Origin: Alphaproteobacteria bacterium
GTDB taxonomy: Bacteria > Pseudomonadota > Alphaproteobacteria > M2410
NCBI GenBank assembly: GCA_030614785.1
Contig: JAUWTJ010000026.1
Location: 1 to 47,630, forward strand
Length of the DNA: 47,630 nt
Reading direction: 5' to 3'
In this document: positions 17,038 through 25,894 of the stretch, in pieces
Layout: the number at the start of each line of letters is the position of its first letter
Position numbering within the stretch: the first letter of the stretch is position 1
The notes under the pieces: model-generated
What the model saw: only the letters and a program-made list of their open reading frames with translations
Databases searched by the model: none
What the model was told of the DNA's origin: nothing
Program-made: the position numbers and the translations under genes

Positions 17038-18159
17038 TCAATCCAGCAGCAACTCTGCCAGTCTCTTCCTGTGATAGACCGCATCGCCGTGCTGGTTTGT
17101 ATTCCACATTGCGCGGCGGCGGTAGAGCTGGGCGTCGCATTCGTAGGTGAAGCCGAAGCCGCCGTGGAACTGGATGGCGCGGTCACCGGCCCACGAGAAA
17201 ATCTCGCTCGATTGTGCCTTGGCCATACGAACAGCCGTCTCGCCGTCCTCCTCTTCAATCACGGTTGCTGCGTGATAAAGGAAGGAGCGCGCCGCTTCCA
17301 TGCCGGTCAGGATATCAACCGCCGTGTGCTTCAAGGACTGGTAGGAGCCGATGAAACGGTCGAACTGACGCCGAGTGGTGAGATATTCCAGCGTTTCGTT
17401 GAGACAGGCTGCCGTACCGCCGCAGGCTTCGGCCGATAGCAAGAGGCAGGAGAGCTTGTGGTGACGGGCAAGGGCGCTTTGGGTCTTTGCGGCATTAAGC
17501 ACATTGGCTGCCGGGACGCTGACACCGTCCAGCGAGATGCGGAAACTGCGCCGGGTTTCATCGATGACGGTTTCACGGGTCAGGGCGCTGTCGGCAAGGG
17601 CGCTTCGGTCGATCAGAACGAGAGCCGTTTTGCCGCCGAGTTTTACCGACGCCAGAATGATCTCGGCGCGCTTTGCGTCAGTGACCAGGGTCTTGGTGCC
17701 GGAGAGGGTGAGCGTGTCACCGTTCTTTACGGCCTCGCATGTTACGTGATTGAGGTCCCAGTCACCGTGTTCTTCGGAGAGCGCAAGGGCTGTGATGGAA
17801 CCTTCAGCAATGCGCGGAAGCCAGTCGCTCTTTTGCGCATCGGTGCCTGCGTCAAGGATCAGCTGAGCTGCGAGGGTGGTGGCTTCAAAGGGTGTCGCGA
17901 GCAGATTGCGGCCAAGCGGTTCGGCAATGGTGACAACCTCGCCCATGCCAAGGCCGGAGCCGCCGAACTCTTCGGGAATGGCGATGCCGAGCCAGCCCAG
18001 ATCAGCCATCTCTTTCCAGATGCCGGTGTCAAACCCGTCCTCGACTTCGATTTGTGTGCGCACTGCTGCAACGGGGGATTTGTCGCGGCAGAAATTCTCT
18101 GCGATCTCGAGCAATTGTTGCTGCTCTTCGGAGAACTCAATATCTCTTCTCGTGTTCAT
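17038..18159 (-). CDS. Acyl-CoA dehydrogenase, small subunit type
   Basis: 373-residue FAD-dependent acyl-CoA dehydrogenase-like protein. N-terminal helical domain with GWLGIAIPEEFGGSGLGMGE (about 53-72), a beta domain around LSGTKTLVTDA, and the C-terminal helical domain with YLTTRRQFDRFIGSYQSLKH and QFHGGFGFTYECDAQLYRRR. It is shorter than typical homotetrameric enzymes and lies 17 bp downstream of a second, longer acyl-CoA dehydrogenase. Adjacent long/short pairs of this kind form heterotetramers in steroid side-chain degradation (FadE28-FadE29 type). Last gene of the Atu-like operon. Its 3' end is duplicated at 15471. Confidence 0.9.
   Translation of the reverse strand: MNTRRDIEFSEEQQQLLEIAENFCRDKSPVAAVRTQIEVEDGFDTGIWKEMADLGWLGIAIPEEFGGSGLGMGEVVTIAEPLGRNLLATPFEATTLAAQLILDAGTDAQKSDWLPRIAEGSITALALSEEHGDWDLNHVTCEAVKNGDTLTLSGTKTLVTDAKRAEIILASVKLGGKTALVLIDRSALADSALTRETVIDETRRSFRISLDGVSVPAANVLNAAKTQSALARHHKLSCLLLSAEACGGTAACLNETLEYLTTRRQFDRFIGSYQSLKHTAVDILTGMEAARSFLYHAATVIEEEDGETAVRMAKAQSSEIFSWAGDRAIQFHGGFGFTYECDAQLYRRRAMWNTNQHGDAVYHRKRLAELLLD
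17040..17088 (-). repeat. 49-bp direct repeat, copy B (intact gene end)
   Basis: The last 16 codons plus part of the stop of the acyl-CoA dehydrogenase gene at 17038-18159. Differs from copy A (15471-15519) at four positions. Distance between copies is about 1.57 kb. Confidence 0.85.
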
Positions 18160-18176
18160 GTTTATATCCTCCGGCT

Positions 18177-19394
18177 CTAGTTCGTTCGGGGCGGCTTGGG
18201 CAGGCCAAGGACTCGCTCACCAATGATGTTCTTCTGAATCTGGCTGGTGCCGCCGCCGATGGTTGCGGAGAAAGCATTCAGATAGCCGCGCGGCCAGCGT
18301 CCGCCGTCGATGGCATTGTCATCGCCGACATAGTAGGAGGCGTTGGCGCCTTGCAACGAGGTTGCGACCTCACCCAGTTTCTTGGCATATTCCGAGCCGA
18401 GCAGCTTGCCTGACATGGGGATCGAGGCGGGGCGCTCGGACACCAGTGCCGGGATGCGTGCCCGGGCGGCATTGAGCCCCATGGCCCGGCTGGTCATGAT
18501 CAATTTGACAAGCTCGTCGCGGATGAGCGGGTCTTCGGTCGAACACGCGCCATCGCGGTCAGTGCGTTTGGCAAGATCGATGACCTCTTCAATAGTGGTG
18601 CTCATCATCGAGTGACCGCCGGCCTGGCCGCCTGTTGCGCCGCGTTCGAACATCAGTGTTGTCATGGCAACCTGCCAGCCTTCGCCTTCCTTGCCGATGA
18701 TGCAGTCTTCGGAAATGCGGGCATTATCGAAATAGGTCTGACAGAAGCCGTATTCACCGGTCATCTTTTTGATCGGAACCGGGTCGACGCCTTCGATGTC
18801 CATGGGGTTGAGGAAGAAGGTCAGGCCTTCGTATTTTGAGTTGGTGTTCGGGTCGGTCCGGGCCAGCAGGATCATGTGCTTTGCGTAGGTGCCGAGCGAG
18901 GTCCAAATTTTTGAACCGTTGCAGATGAAGTCCTTGCCGTCGCGCTCTGCCTTGAGCTGTGCATTGCCGAGGTCTGACCCGTGGTCGGGCTCGGAAAATC
19001 CCTGACACCAGATTTCCTCACACGAAAGGATCTTCTTGATGAAGGCCTTCTTTTGTTCTTCCGATCCCATGTGGAGAATGAGCGGCCCGGCCCAGTTGAG
19101 GCCGATGGTGTTTACCATGAAGGGGGTCTTCTGGCGTGCCAGTTCGCGGGAGGCGATGTCCTGGTATTCCTGCGGCATGCTGCGCCCGCCATATTCCTTT
19201 GGCCAGGACATGCCGAGGTAACCCGCCTCGTAAACCTTGTTTTGCCAGTCACGCAAAAATTCGAACTGCTGGTCCGTGCCAACTTCCATGAAGCTTTGCG
19301 GCAGGAGGAAATCCTGTTTTCCCGGCTTGTTCTTTGTGACCCAGTCGCGGACTTCTTCGGTGAAGGCCTCGATATCGGGGAGGGTTTCGCTCAT
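18177..19394 (-). CDS. Acyl-CoA dehydrogenase, large subunit type
   Basis: 405-residue acyl-CoA dehydrogenase. Motifs: YLGMSWPKEYGGRSMPQEYQ, WCQGFSEPDHGSDLGN (FAD/substrate loop), ICNGSKIWTS and MTGEYGFCQTYFDNARI. At the C-terminus the segment that carries the catalytic Glu in MCAD-type enzymes (YEGT) reads TIGGGTSQIQKNIIGERVLGLP, with Gly at the Glu position, as in several heteromeric or steroid-type dehydrogenases. It probably functions with the short subunit encoded immediately downstream, oxidising a branched acyl-CoA to the 2-enoyl-CoA. Start ATG 19394 is preceded by AAAGGAGC; the extension to 19445 would overlap the carboxylase gene. Confidence 0.92.
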   Translation of the reverse strand: MSETLPDIEAFTEEVRDWVTKNKPGKQDFLLPQSFMEVGTDQQFEFLRDWQNKVYEAGYLGMSWPKEYGGRSMPQEYQDIASRELARQKTPFMVNTIGLNWAGPLILHMGSEEQKKAFIKKILSCEEIWCQGFSEPDHGSDLGNAQLKAERDGKDFICNGSKIWTSLGTYAKHMILLARTDPNTNSKYEGLTFFLNPMDIEGVDPVPIKKMTGEYGFCQTYFDNARISEDCIIGKEGEGWQVAMTTLMFERGATGGQAGGHSMMSTTIEEVIDLAKRTDRDGACSTEDPLIRDELVKLIMTSRAMGLNAARARIPALVSERPASIPMSGKLLGSEYAKKLGEVATSLQGANASYYVGDDNAIDGGRWPRGYLNAFSATIGGGTSQIQKNIIGERVLGLPKPPRTN

Positions 19395-19425
19395 AGCTTG
19401 CTCCTTTCGGGAGAGGGAGTATTTT

Positions 19426-21075
19426 CTAAAGGCGCAGGACGCCAAAACTGTTGGGCTGGGTGTCGCGGTGCGGTGTTTCCTTGACTGTCGTCAGGCAGAA
19501 AGAAATTACGTGACGCGTATCGCGCGGGTCGATGAGGCCATCGTCCAGCATGCGGGCGGAGGTGTAGATCGCCTCCGATGAGACTTCCATCCCGCCAATG
19601 ATGCGCTCGCTTTGTTCCTCCAGACCCTTCCTGACTTCATCCGGGACTTCCTGACCCATGTTTCGGTAGCGGTCTTCGGTGATAATGGTCATGACGCCGG
19701 CGGCCTGTGCCCCGCCCATGACAGCGGTCCGGGCGGTCGGCCAGGAGAAGCAGAATTCAGGCTTGAGCGAGTGGGAGCACATGGCGTAGTTCCCGGCGCC
19801 GTAAGAGTTGCCGACAACGATCGTGAGTTTTGGCGGACGGAAGTTTGCCACCGCCTGGATCATCTTCGAGCCATGTTTGACCTGCCCGCCTTGCTCGGCT
19901 TCGAGACCCACAAGGAAGCCTGTAGTGTTGTGCAGGAACAGCATCGGCGTGTTGGACTGATCGCACAATTGCAGGAATTGCGCCGACTTGATGGCCCCTT
20001 GCGGTGTGATCGGGCCATTGTTGGTGATGATGCCCATGCGCCAGCCATCGATATAGCAATGGCCGCAGACGGTGTCGGAGCCAAAGTCCGGTTTGAACTC
20101 AAGGAATTCAGAGCCGTCGGTGATCCGGGCGATGACTTGCTTCATGTCGTAGGGAATGCGCTTGTCGGAGGCGACGATGCCCATGAGTTCCTGCTTGTCG
20201 TAGAGCGGTTCGCGCGGGGCCTTGTCGCGTTCCAGCTGGCGAATGGCAGGGGGTGGAAGCTGGTCAACAATGTCGCGGGCGACGCGGATGCCATCAGCAT
20301 CGTCCTCAGCCAAATACTCACCTGTTCCGGCAAGGGACGCATGCATCTCGGCGCCACCAAGTTCCTCGTGGTCCGCGTCTTCGCCAGTTGCGGCCTTAAG
20401 GAGCGGAGGGCCGGCAAGGAAGAGGTGGGTTTGTTCGCGCACGAGGACGATGTAGTCCGACAGCGCGACGTGATAGGCGCCGCCTGCGGTCGCGTTACCG
20501 TGAGCCACGCAAATTTGCGGGATGCCTGCAGCGGAAAGTTCGGCCTGCTGACAATAGCTGCGCCCACCGGCAATAAAGCCGTATGCCCCCCAGGGGTCGG
20601 GTGGTCCGCCGCCGCCAGCCAGGTTTCCACCGCCGCTTTCGCTCAGTGAAATGGTTGGCAGGCGCATGCGGAACGCCAGTTCCTGCAACCGCGCGTGTTT
20701 GCGGTTGGTCGCGCCATTGATGGTGCCGCCCTTGATGGCGTAGTTCCAGACCATGACGAGGACGCGGCGGCCCTTGACGAAGCCGATGCCCATGATGAGG
20801 CTGCCGCCAGCGGTGGTGCCGTCGGTATCGCCCTGCATCATGTAGCCGGCAAAGGAATTGAGCTCAAGAAAAGGTGCGCCCGGGTCGAGCAAGTGGGCGA
20901 GACGTTCACGGGGCAGGAGCTTGCCCTTCGTCGTGGCGCGTTCGCGATACTTTTCCTCACCGAGACGAATCTGGTTTTCGATGTGCCGAACCTTGCCGAC
21001 ATATTCGGTCATGAACTCGACGTTGGCAGCGTATTCTTCGCTGTTTGTATCAATGTTTGATTGAATAGGGTTCAC
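19426..21075 (-). CDS. atuC: Acyl-CoA carboxylase beta subunit (carboxyltransferase; geranyl-/methylcrotonyl-CoA type)
   Basis: 549-residue biotin-dependent carboxyltransferase that transfers carboxyl from biotin to an acyl-CoA. Carboxyltransferase motifs: GKLLPRERLAHLLDPG, ISLSESGGGNLAGGGG, GIPQICVAHGNATAGGAYHVALSDY, and the C-terminal GFLVGLEAEQGGQVKHGSKMI and VGNSYGAGNYAMCSHSLKPEF. The region AYGFIAGGRSYCQQAELS has Gly where methylcrotonyl-CoA carboxylases have Phe (HFGRIF), which would widen the acyl pocket as described for geranyl-CoA carboxylase. The GTG start overlaps the alpha-subunit stop (GTGA). The symbol is proposed from operon context and could be wrong if the substrate differs. 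Confidence 0.82.
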   Translation of the reverse strand: MNPIQSNIDTNSEEYAANVEFMTEYVGKVRHIENQIRLGEEKYRERATTKGKLLPRERLAHLLDPGAPFLELNSFAGYMMQGDTDGTTAGGSLIMGIGFVKGRRVLVMVWNYAIKGGTINGATNRKHARLQELAFRMRLPTISLSESGGGNLAGGGGPPDPWGAYGFIAGGRSYCQQAELSAAGIPQICVAHGNATAGGAYHVALSDYIVLVREQTHLFLAGPPLLKAATGEDADHEELGGAEMHASLAGTGEYLAEDDADGIRVARDIVDQLPPPAIRQLERDKAPREPLYDKQELMGIVASDKRIPYDMKQVIARITDGSEFLEFKPDFGSDTVCGHCYIDGWRMGIITNNGPITPQGAIKSAQFLQLCDQSNTPMLFLHNTTGFLVGLEAEQGGQVKHGSKMIQAVANFRPPKLTIVVGNSYGAGNYAMCSHSLKPEFCFSWPTARTAVMGGAQAAGVMTIITEDRYRNMGQEVPDEVRKGLEEQSERIIGGMEVSSEAIYTSARMLDDGLIDPRDTRHVISFCLTTVKETPHRDTQPNSFGVLRL

Positions 21076-23054
21076 TTGTCTTCCTCACTCTCATCCAGGT
21101 CCAACACGGCCATGACCTGGCCCTTCTTGACCTGTGTGCCGGTCTGGGCGTTGACTTCTGAAACGACACCGTCGCCGTCAGCGAGCAGTCTGTGTTCCAT
21201 CTTCATGGCTTCAATGGTCACGAGCAGGTCGCCTTTTGTAACGCGCGCACCAACCTCGACAGCAACCGCGATGACGAGACCTTCGGTGTTGGCAAGAATA
21301 CGCCCGCTGCCAGCTGCGTCATCTGACAGAGCCGGTTGATAGGTGCGATTCTCGATTTCGATGGTCTGGCCCGAGGCATCGAGCCAGAGGGTGGTGCCGT
21401 CAATGGCATATTGAGCGCTGCGCCTGACGCCGTCGATGGTTGCCGTGACCTGCGCTCCTTCGATAGCGTGAATGGTAATCTCGTGGGTGATATCCTTGAA
21501 GGTGGCCTTGAAGTCGAGACCGTCAAATGTGATGCCAATGACATCATCGGTTTCGGCTGTCGTCAGGCGTTCGCGTTTTTCCATGCCAGCAGCATTCGAC
21601 CAGCTCCAGCCCACGACATCCTCGAAACTTTCTTCCTCCGCCTCGTCGATGAGATAGAGCACCGCGGCGAGGGCAAGATTTGAATCCTCGGGTTTGGCCG
21701 CATGTGAGGCTTTTTCAAGGGTCGCATCATCGATAAAGGCAGTTGTGGCCTCGCCGGTGATAAAGCGTTCGTCCTCGAGGATTTGTGTGAGGAACGGCTT
21801 GTTGGTAGTGACACCCAGAAGATGGGTCTCGCGCAGGGAGCGCAGGAGACGCCGCCTTGCATGTTCACGTGTGGGGCCCCACGAAATAATCTTGGCGACC
21901 ATGCTGTCATAGTGAGGGCTGATTTCGCAACCTGTCTGCATGAAATGGTCGTTCCTGAGGTCTTCGCCTTCGGACTCTTTCCAGTAGAGCACCTTGCCGG
22001 TTTGCGGCATAAAGCCGTTGGCCGGGTCTTCCGCATAAAGACGGGCCTCGATCGCATGACCTTCGAGCTCGATATCGTCTTGCTCAAACGGAAGCGGTTC
22101 GTTTGAGGCGATTTGCAGCTGCAGGTCGACAAGGTCGATACCGGTGATGAGTTCGGTCACCGGGTGTTCGACCTGCAAACGGGTGTTCATTTCAAGGAAA
22201 TAGAAGGAACCGTCTGCATCGACCAGAAACTCGACTGTGCCAACGCCTTGATAGGCGCAGGATTTGGCCGCATTCACAGCCGCTTCGCCCATATGCTGGC
22301 GCAGGCCCTCGCTGACGAAAGGAGAGGGGGCTTCTTCAATGACTTTCTGGTGACGGCGCTGGATGGAGCAGTCGCGCTCGCCCAGATAGATAGCATTACC
22401 ATGGGCGTCGGCGGCGACCTGGATTTCAATGTGGCGCCCGCCCACGACCGCGCGCTCGAGGATGAGCTCGTCGGAGCCAAAGGCGTTGAGGGCTTCGGTG
22501 CGGGCTGACTGGATCGCTTCTGCAAGACCCTCTTCGGACATCTGGAAGCGCATGCCGCGCCCGCCGCCACCGGCCGCGGCCTTGACCATCAGCGGGTAGC
22601 CGATGTCCTTTGCTTCTCTCAGGAGTGTGGCGTCTGACTGGTCCTCGCCCTGATAACCGGGAATGCAAGGCACGCCCGCCTCAATCATGGAAGACTTGGC
22701 GATGCGCTTGTTGCCCATCAGGTCAATGGCTTCGGGCGACGGGCCGATAAAGATAATACCGGCGTCCGCGCAGGCTTTTGCGAAAGCTGCATTTTCTGAA
22801 AGGAAGCCATATCCCGGATGTATCGCGTCAGCGCCGGTTTTCTTCGCAGCGTCGAGAATATTCTCGACGACGAGGTAGGACTGACCCACCTGAGCTGGTC
22901 CAATGCAGACAGCTTCATCGGCGATCTGGACATGCAGGGCATTTTCATCGGCCTCGGAGAATACGGCGACGGCATGATAGCCAGCTGCTTTCACGCTCGC
23001 GATGACCCGCACCGCAATTTCGCCGCGGTTGGCAATGAGAACTTTATTGAACAT
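21072..23054 (-). CDS. atuF: Acyl-CoA carboxylase alpha subunit (biotin carboxylase + BCCP)
   Basis: 660-residue subunit carrying biotin carboxylase and the biotin carrier domain. N-terminal KVLIANRGEIAVRVI, ATP-grasp glycine loop KAAAGGGGRGMRF (about 158-170), GTVEFLVDADGSFYFLEMNTRLQVEHPVTE with the catalytic Glu and Arg, then a linker (BT-type) domain, and the C-terminal BCCP motif IEAMKMEH with the biotinyl Lys near 618. It carboxylates biotin with bicarbonate and ATP. Layout and length match the alpha subunits of methylcrotonyl- and geranyl-CoA carboxylases; the latter is suggested by the adjacent atuA-like gene. Overlaps the beta gene by 4 bp, ensuring equal synthesis. Confidence 0.88.
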   Translation of the reverse strand: MFNKVLIANRGEIAVRVIASVKAAGYHAVAVFSEADENALHVQIADEAVCIGPAQVGQSYLVVENILDAAKKTGADAIHPGYGFLSENAAFAKACADAGIIFIGPSPEAIDLMGNKRIAKSSMIEAGVPCIPGYQGEDQSDATLLREAKDIGYPLMVKAAAGGGGRGMRFQMSEEGLAEAIQSARTEALNAFGSDELILERAVVGGRHIEIQVAADAHGNAIYLGERDCSIQRRHQKVIEEAPSPFVSEGLRQHMGEAAVNAAKSCAYQGVGTVEFLVDADGSFYFLEMNTRLQVEHPVTELITGIDLVDLQLQIASNEPLPFEQDDIELEGHAIEARLYAEDPANGFMPQTGKVLYWKESEGEDLRNDHFMQTGCEISPHYDSMVAKIISWGPTREHARRRLLRSLRETHLLGVTTNKPFLTQILEDERFITGEATTAFIDDATLEKASHAAKPEDSNLALAAVLYLIDEAEEESFEDVVGWSWSNAAGMEKRERLTTAETDDVIGITFDGLDFKATFKDITHEITIHAIEGAQVTATIDGVRRSAQYAIDGTTLWLDASGQTIEIENRTYQPALSDDAAGSGRILANTEGLVIAVAVEVGARVTKGDLLVTIEAMKMEHRLLADGDGVVSEVNAQTGTQVKKGQVMAVLDLDESEEDK

Positions 23055-23096
23055 TTTTGTTTTCTAATCCCATTTTGTTTTCAGGCCCGCATGAGG

Positions 23097-23909
23097 CTAG
23101 TCCCATTTCGGTTCGCGTTTTTCAAGGAAGGCGGATATGCCTTCTTTGGCATCAGGACTTTTGAGGACGGCTGCAATTTGCGTGCGCAGAAAAGCAAGCG
23201 CTTCGTCAAAGTCCTTGTCAGACTGTTCAATGTATCCGGCGAGGCCCATCTGCATGGTGCCAGGGGCAAGGCCTGCAAATTCTTTCGCCAGAGCATCGAC
23301 TTCGGCGTCGAGCTTATCCGCAGGGACGGCGCGATTGATCAGGCCATTTCGCGCCGCATCTGCGGCTGAAATCGGCTGGCCGCGCATGATGAAATCAAGA
23401 CTCTCGCGCTTTGGCATGACGCGGAAGAGGCCGGCCATGACCATGAACGGCCAGATGCCGCGCAGGATTTCAGGGGCGGAGAACTTTGCATGGTCGGCGG
23501 CGATGGCATGGGTTGCGTTGCAGACCATGAGGAGCGCGCCGGCCAGGACCGAGCCCTGGATCTTACAAATGATCGGCTTGTTAAGGTGGCGGATGGAGTG
23601 GGCCACGTCGTTGGAGTGTTCGCGCTTTGGAACATTCGAGACCACACCGCCTTCGGGGTTGCCACTCATGGAGCGCAGATCACCGCCAGCGCAGAAGGTG
23701 TCGCCATTGGCCGCGATGACGACGCACCGTATGCGCCGCTCCTGTTTGGCCCAGTCGAGGGCATAGGCAAGCTCGGTGGTCATTTCCGCATTCAGAGCGT
23801 TCTTGCGTTTTGGCCGGTTGAGCGTAATCGTGAAGATGTGATCTTTCTCATCAAGCTCGACGGTCGTGAAGGTCAAGCCTTCAAGGGAGAGAGTTTCTGT
23901 GTCGCTCAT
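23097..23909 (-). CDS. Enoyl-CoA hydratase (possible isohexenylglutaconyl-CoA hydratase, AtuE-like)
   Basis: Crotonase-fold protein of 270 residues. Oxyanion-hole segments are TFCAGGDLRSMSG (about 71-83) and IQGSVLAGALLMVCNA. The Glu equivalent to Glu164 of mitochondrial hydratase is kept (SAPEILRG), while the other catalytic Glu position (GAL) is not. Located between atuA-like and carboxylase alpha genes, exactly where a hydratase of the Atu or Liu pathway would act on the carboxylated product. ATG 23909 lies two bases after the atuA stop. Assignment to AtuE rests on neighbourhood, not on a diagnostic residue. Confidence 0.87.
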   Translation of the reverse strand: MSDTETLSLEGLTFTTVELDEKDHIFTITLNRPKRKNALNAEMTTELAYALDWAKQERRIRCVVIAANGDTFCAGGDLRSMSGNPEGGVVSNVPKREHSNDVAHSIRHLNKPIICKIQGSVLAGALLMVCNATHAIAADHAKFSAPEILRGIWPFMVMAGLFRVMPKRESLDFIMRGQPISAADAARNGLINRAVPADKLDAEVDALAKEFAGLAPGTMQMGLAGYIEQSDKDFDEALAFLRTQIAAVLKSPDAKEGISAFLEKREPKWD

Positions 23910-23911
23910 AT

Positions 23912-25705
23912 TTACGCCTCAATGCCTTTAGCCAGGATTTCGGGAACGTCGATGTATTTGGCACGCATGTATTCGCCGAGTGACTTGGCCTGGCCATCCA
24001 CCCGTGTCGATGCCGCGACACCTTCGCCGAGCAGCCCGTGAATGTAGAAGTTGAGAGACTTGATATTAGCCATTTCAAATCGCTCGACTTCAAACTCTGC
24101 TGTGTCGGGAAGCAGTTCCTTGAGTTTTTCAACGGTCAGGAACTCATAGAGGAAGCTGTAGGCTTCGTCGGTTTTTGCCCAGACGCCGAGGTTGGCGTTT
24201 CCGCCCTTGTCGCCGGAGCGCGTGCCGTAAAGGCGGCCAAACGGGATGCGAACTGTGTCGCCCCCGGGTGCAGGGGGCACATCAATGGGGACCTTCTGGT
24301 AATAGATGTCTTCAAGGCCGAGCTGATTGGTTGGCTGAACCTCAGTGGCTTGACCACCGACATGCACTGTTTCCATGATGTGTTTTGAGTCCACCAGCGC
24401 CGGCCAGTGCACCATGAAGGGTGAGCCGGAGGCGCCGCCGGGCCGGCCCGTGTAGCCGGGAATATTGGCAAGGGCGAGTTCGACATTCTTGGCCGAATAA
24501 AGCCGCCCGACCTTCGCCTGATCCTGCGACTTGACCGTGATGCGCAGGCTCGCCTGGGCTTCCTCGTTGGTGTTCGGGTCGGTGTGATCGGAGCGGATGA
24601 GCTGTTCACGCACTGATTCAAAGCTTTCCCGGCCGCCAACGAGTTCGAAAAGCGCATCGGACAGCACCTTTGCCTTGGCCTCAATGTCGAGGCCGGTGAG
24701 GAGAATGTCGTTGGTCGTCTTGAAGCCGCCAAAGGTGTTGATGCAGACCTTGTGGGTCGGGCTTGGACTTGAACCCCTCGTGCCCGACACGCGCACACGG
24801 TCATTGCCCTGATCCTCGATGGTCATGGTGTCAAAGTGGCCGATGACGTCGGGGTTCATATAGGCGGGCGCGCCGATTTCATAGAGGAGCTGCGCGGTCA
24901 CGGTGCCGGTCGAGACCAGGCCGCCGGTGCCGGGGTGTTTGGTCACGGTGAACGAACCGTCTGCCTCGATTTCGGCGATGGGGAAGCCGATTTTGGAGAA
25001 GGTCGGGACTTCCTTGAAGAAGGAATAATTGCCGCCGGTCGCCTGTGTGCCGCATTCGATAATGTGACCTGCGGCCAGCGCGCCAGCCAACGCATCATAG
25101 TCGTCGCGTTTCCAGTTGAACTTCCAGGCTGCCGGTCCGATAACCACTGCGGCGTCAGTGACCCGAGGGGCGACGACAATGTCTGCCCCCTGATCAAGAG
25201 CTTCCTTGATACCCCAGGCACCGAGATAGGCATTGGCGGTTACGGGTTTCTTGCCGCCATCGGCAAGCGCAAGGCCGGTGTCGATATTGACGAGGCCTTC
25301 GCCGAGGTCTTTCAAGTCGCCAAGGCGCGGCAGCAGATCGTCGCCGTCAATCCAGGCGACTTTCGCGTTAACACCGAGTTCTTTTGCAATGCCCTCGATG
25401 GCCTCCGCCATGGCCTTGGGATTGAGGCCGCCGGCATTGGTGACAATCTTGATGTCTTTTTTAATGCAGTCGCCGAGGACTTCCTTGACCTGCTTCAGGA
25501 ACGTACCGACGAAGCCGCCGTTCGGGTCCTTGGCCTTTTTGGCATAGAGGATCGACATGGTGAGCTCGGCGAGGTAGTCGCCGGTCAGGACGTCGATCGG
25601 GCCGCCGTCCACCATCTCTTTGGCGGCGGAAAGCCGGTCGCCATAGAAACCACTACAATTAGCGATGCGGACGACATTGGTGTCGCCTGTTGAATCAGTG
25701 CCCAC
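23912..25705 (-). CDS. atuA: AtuA family protein (acyclic terpene utilisation, DUF1446)
   Basis: 597-residue cytosolic protein of the AtuA/DUF1446 family. Recognisable segments: RIANCSGFYGDRLSAAKEMV, GPIDVLTGDYLAELTMSIL, KIVTNAGGLNPKAMAEAI, then VVAPRVTDAAVVIGPAAWKF and the C-terminal part with GRLYGTRSGDKGGNANLGVWAK. AtuA is required for citronellol/geraniol use in Pseudomonas, but its biochemical role is unresolved. The length corresponds to the usual two-part protein. GTG start with a strong AGGGAGGA ribosome site. First gene of a six-gene minus-strand operon, divergent from a TetR gene with a palindromic operator-like site between. Confidence 0.9.
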   Translation of the reverse strand: MGTDSTGDTNVVRIANCSGFYGDRLSAAKEMVDGGPIDVLTGDYLAELTMSILYAKKAKDPNGGFVGTFLKQVKEVLGDCIKKDIKIVTNAGGLNPKAMAEAIEGIAKELGVNAKVAWIDGDDLLPRLGDLKDLGEGLVNIDTGLALADGGKKPVTANAYLGAWGIKEALDQGADIVVAPRVTDAAVVIGPAAWKFNWKRDDYDALAGALAAGHIIECGTQATGGNYSFFKEVPTFSKIGFPIAEIEADGSFTVTKHPGTGGLVSTGTVTAQLLYEIGAPAYMNPDVIGHFDTMTIEDQGNDRVRVSGTRGSSPSPTHKVCINTFGGFKTTNDILLTGLDIEAKAKVLSDALFELVGGRESFESVREQLIRSDHTDPNTNEEAQASLRITVKSQDQAKVGRLYSAKNVELALANIPGYTGRPGGASGSPFMVHWPALVDSKHIMETVHVGGQATEVQPTNQLGLEDIYYQKVPIDVPPAPGGDTVRIPFGRLYGTRSGDKGGNANLGVWAKTDEAYSFLYEFLTVEKLKELLPDTAEFEVERFEMANIKSLNFYIHGLLGEGVAASTRVDGQAKSLGEYMRAKYIDVPEILAKGIEA

Positions 25706-25860
25706 TTCTTCCTCCCTGTCAGGATTTCAAGGCTTTATCTATGTCTGGTCCACGCTTGCTGTTCGGGACAATCGGGCGGTTTTACCGTCCTCTTTGCCTG
25801 GTTACTTTCGTCCCTTCGGGCGAACCTCGCAACCAGATTCGAACCTCGCACAGTTTTCCG

Positions 25861-25894
25861 CATAAAAAAAGCCTTACGGATGGCTTTTTTTATG
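25861..25894. promoter_or_regulatory. Perfect 13-bp inverted repeat: candidate TetR operator (or terminator-like hairpin)
   Basis: Arms CATAAAAAAAGCC and GGCTTTTTTTATG around an 8-base centre. It could be taken for an intrinsic terminator, but both neighbouring genes are transcribed away from it, so a terminator has no obvious client. It overlaps the predicted -10 and start of the atuA operon promoter, as expected for a repressor operator. AtuR of Pseudomonas aeruginosa is reported to bind inverted repeats in its own atuA-atuR gap. Confidence 0.6.

Noticed and set aside
15471-17088. Prophage or insertion sequence
   Set aside because: No integrase or transposase and no terminal inverted repeats; only one cargo gene.
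19612-20649. 345-codon plus-strand open frame
   Set aside because: Antisense to the carboxyltransferase gene, whose motifs are unmistakable.
25801-25860. tRNA-like TTCGAA segment
   Set aside because: The flanking bases do not pair as a T arm, and no acceptor stem or anticodon arm can be drawn.
25861-25894. Intrinsic terminator
   Set aside because: Both adjacent genes are transcribed away from it; operator role preferred, although a hidden small RNA is not excluded.
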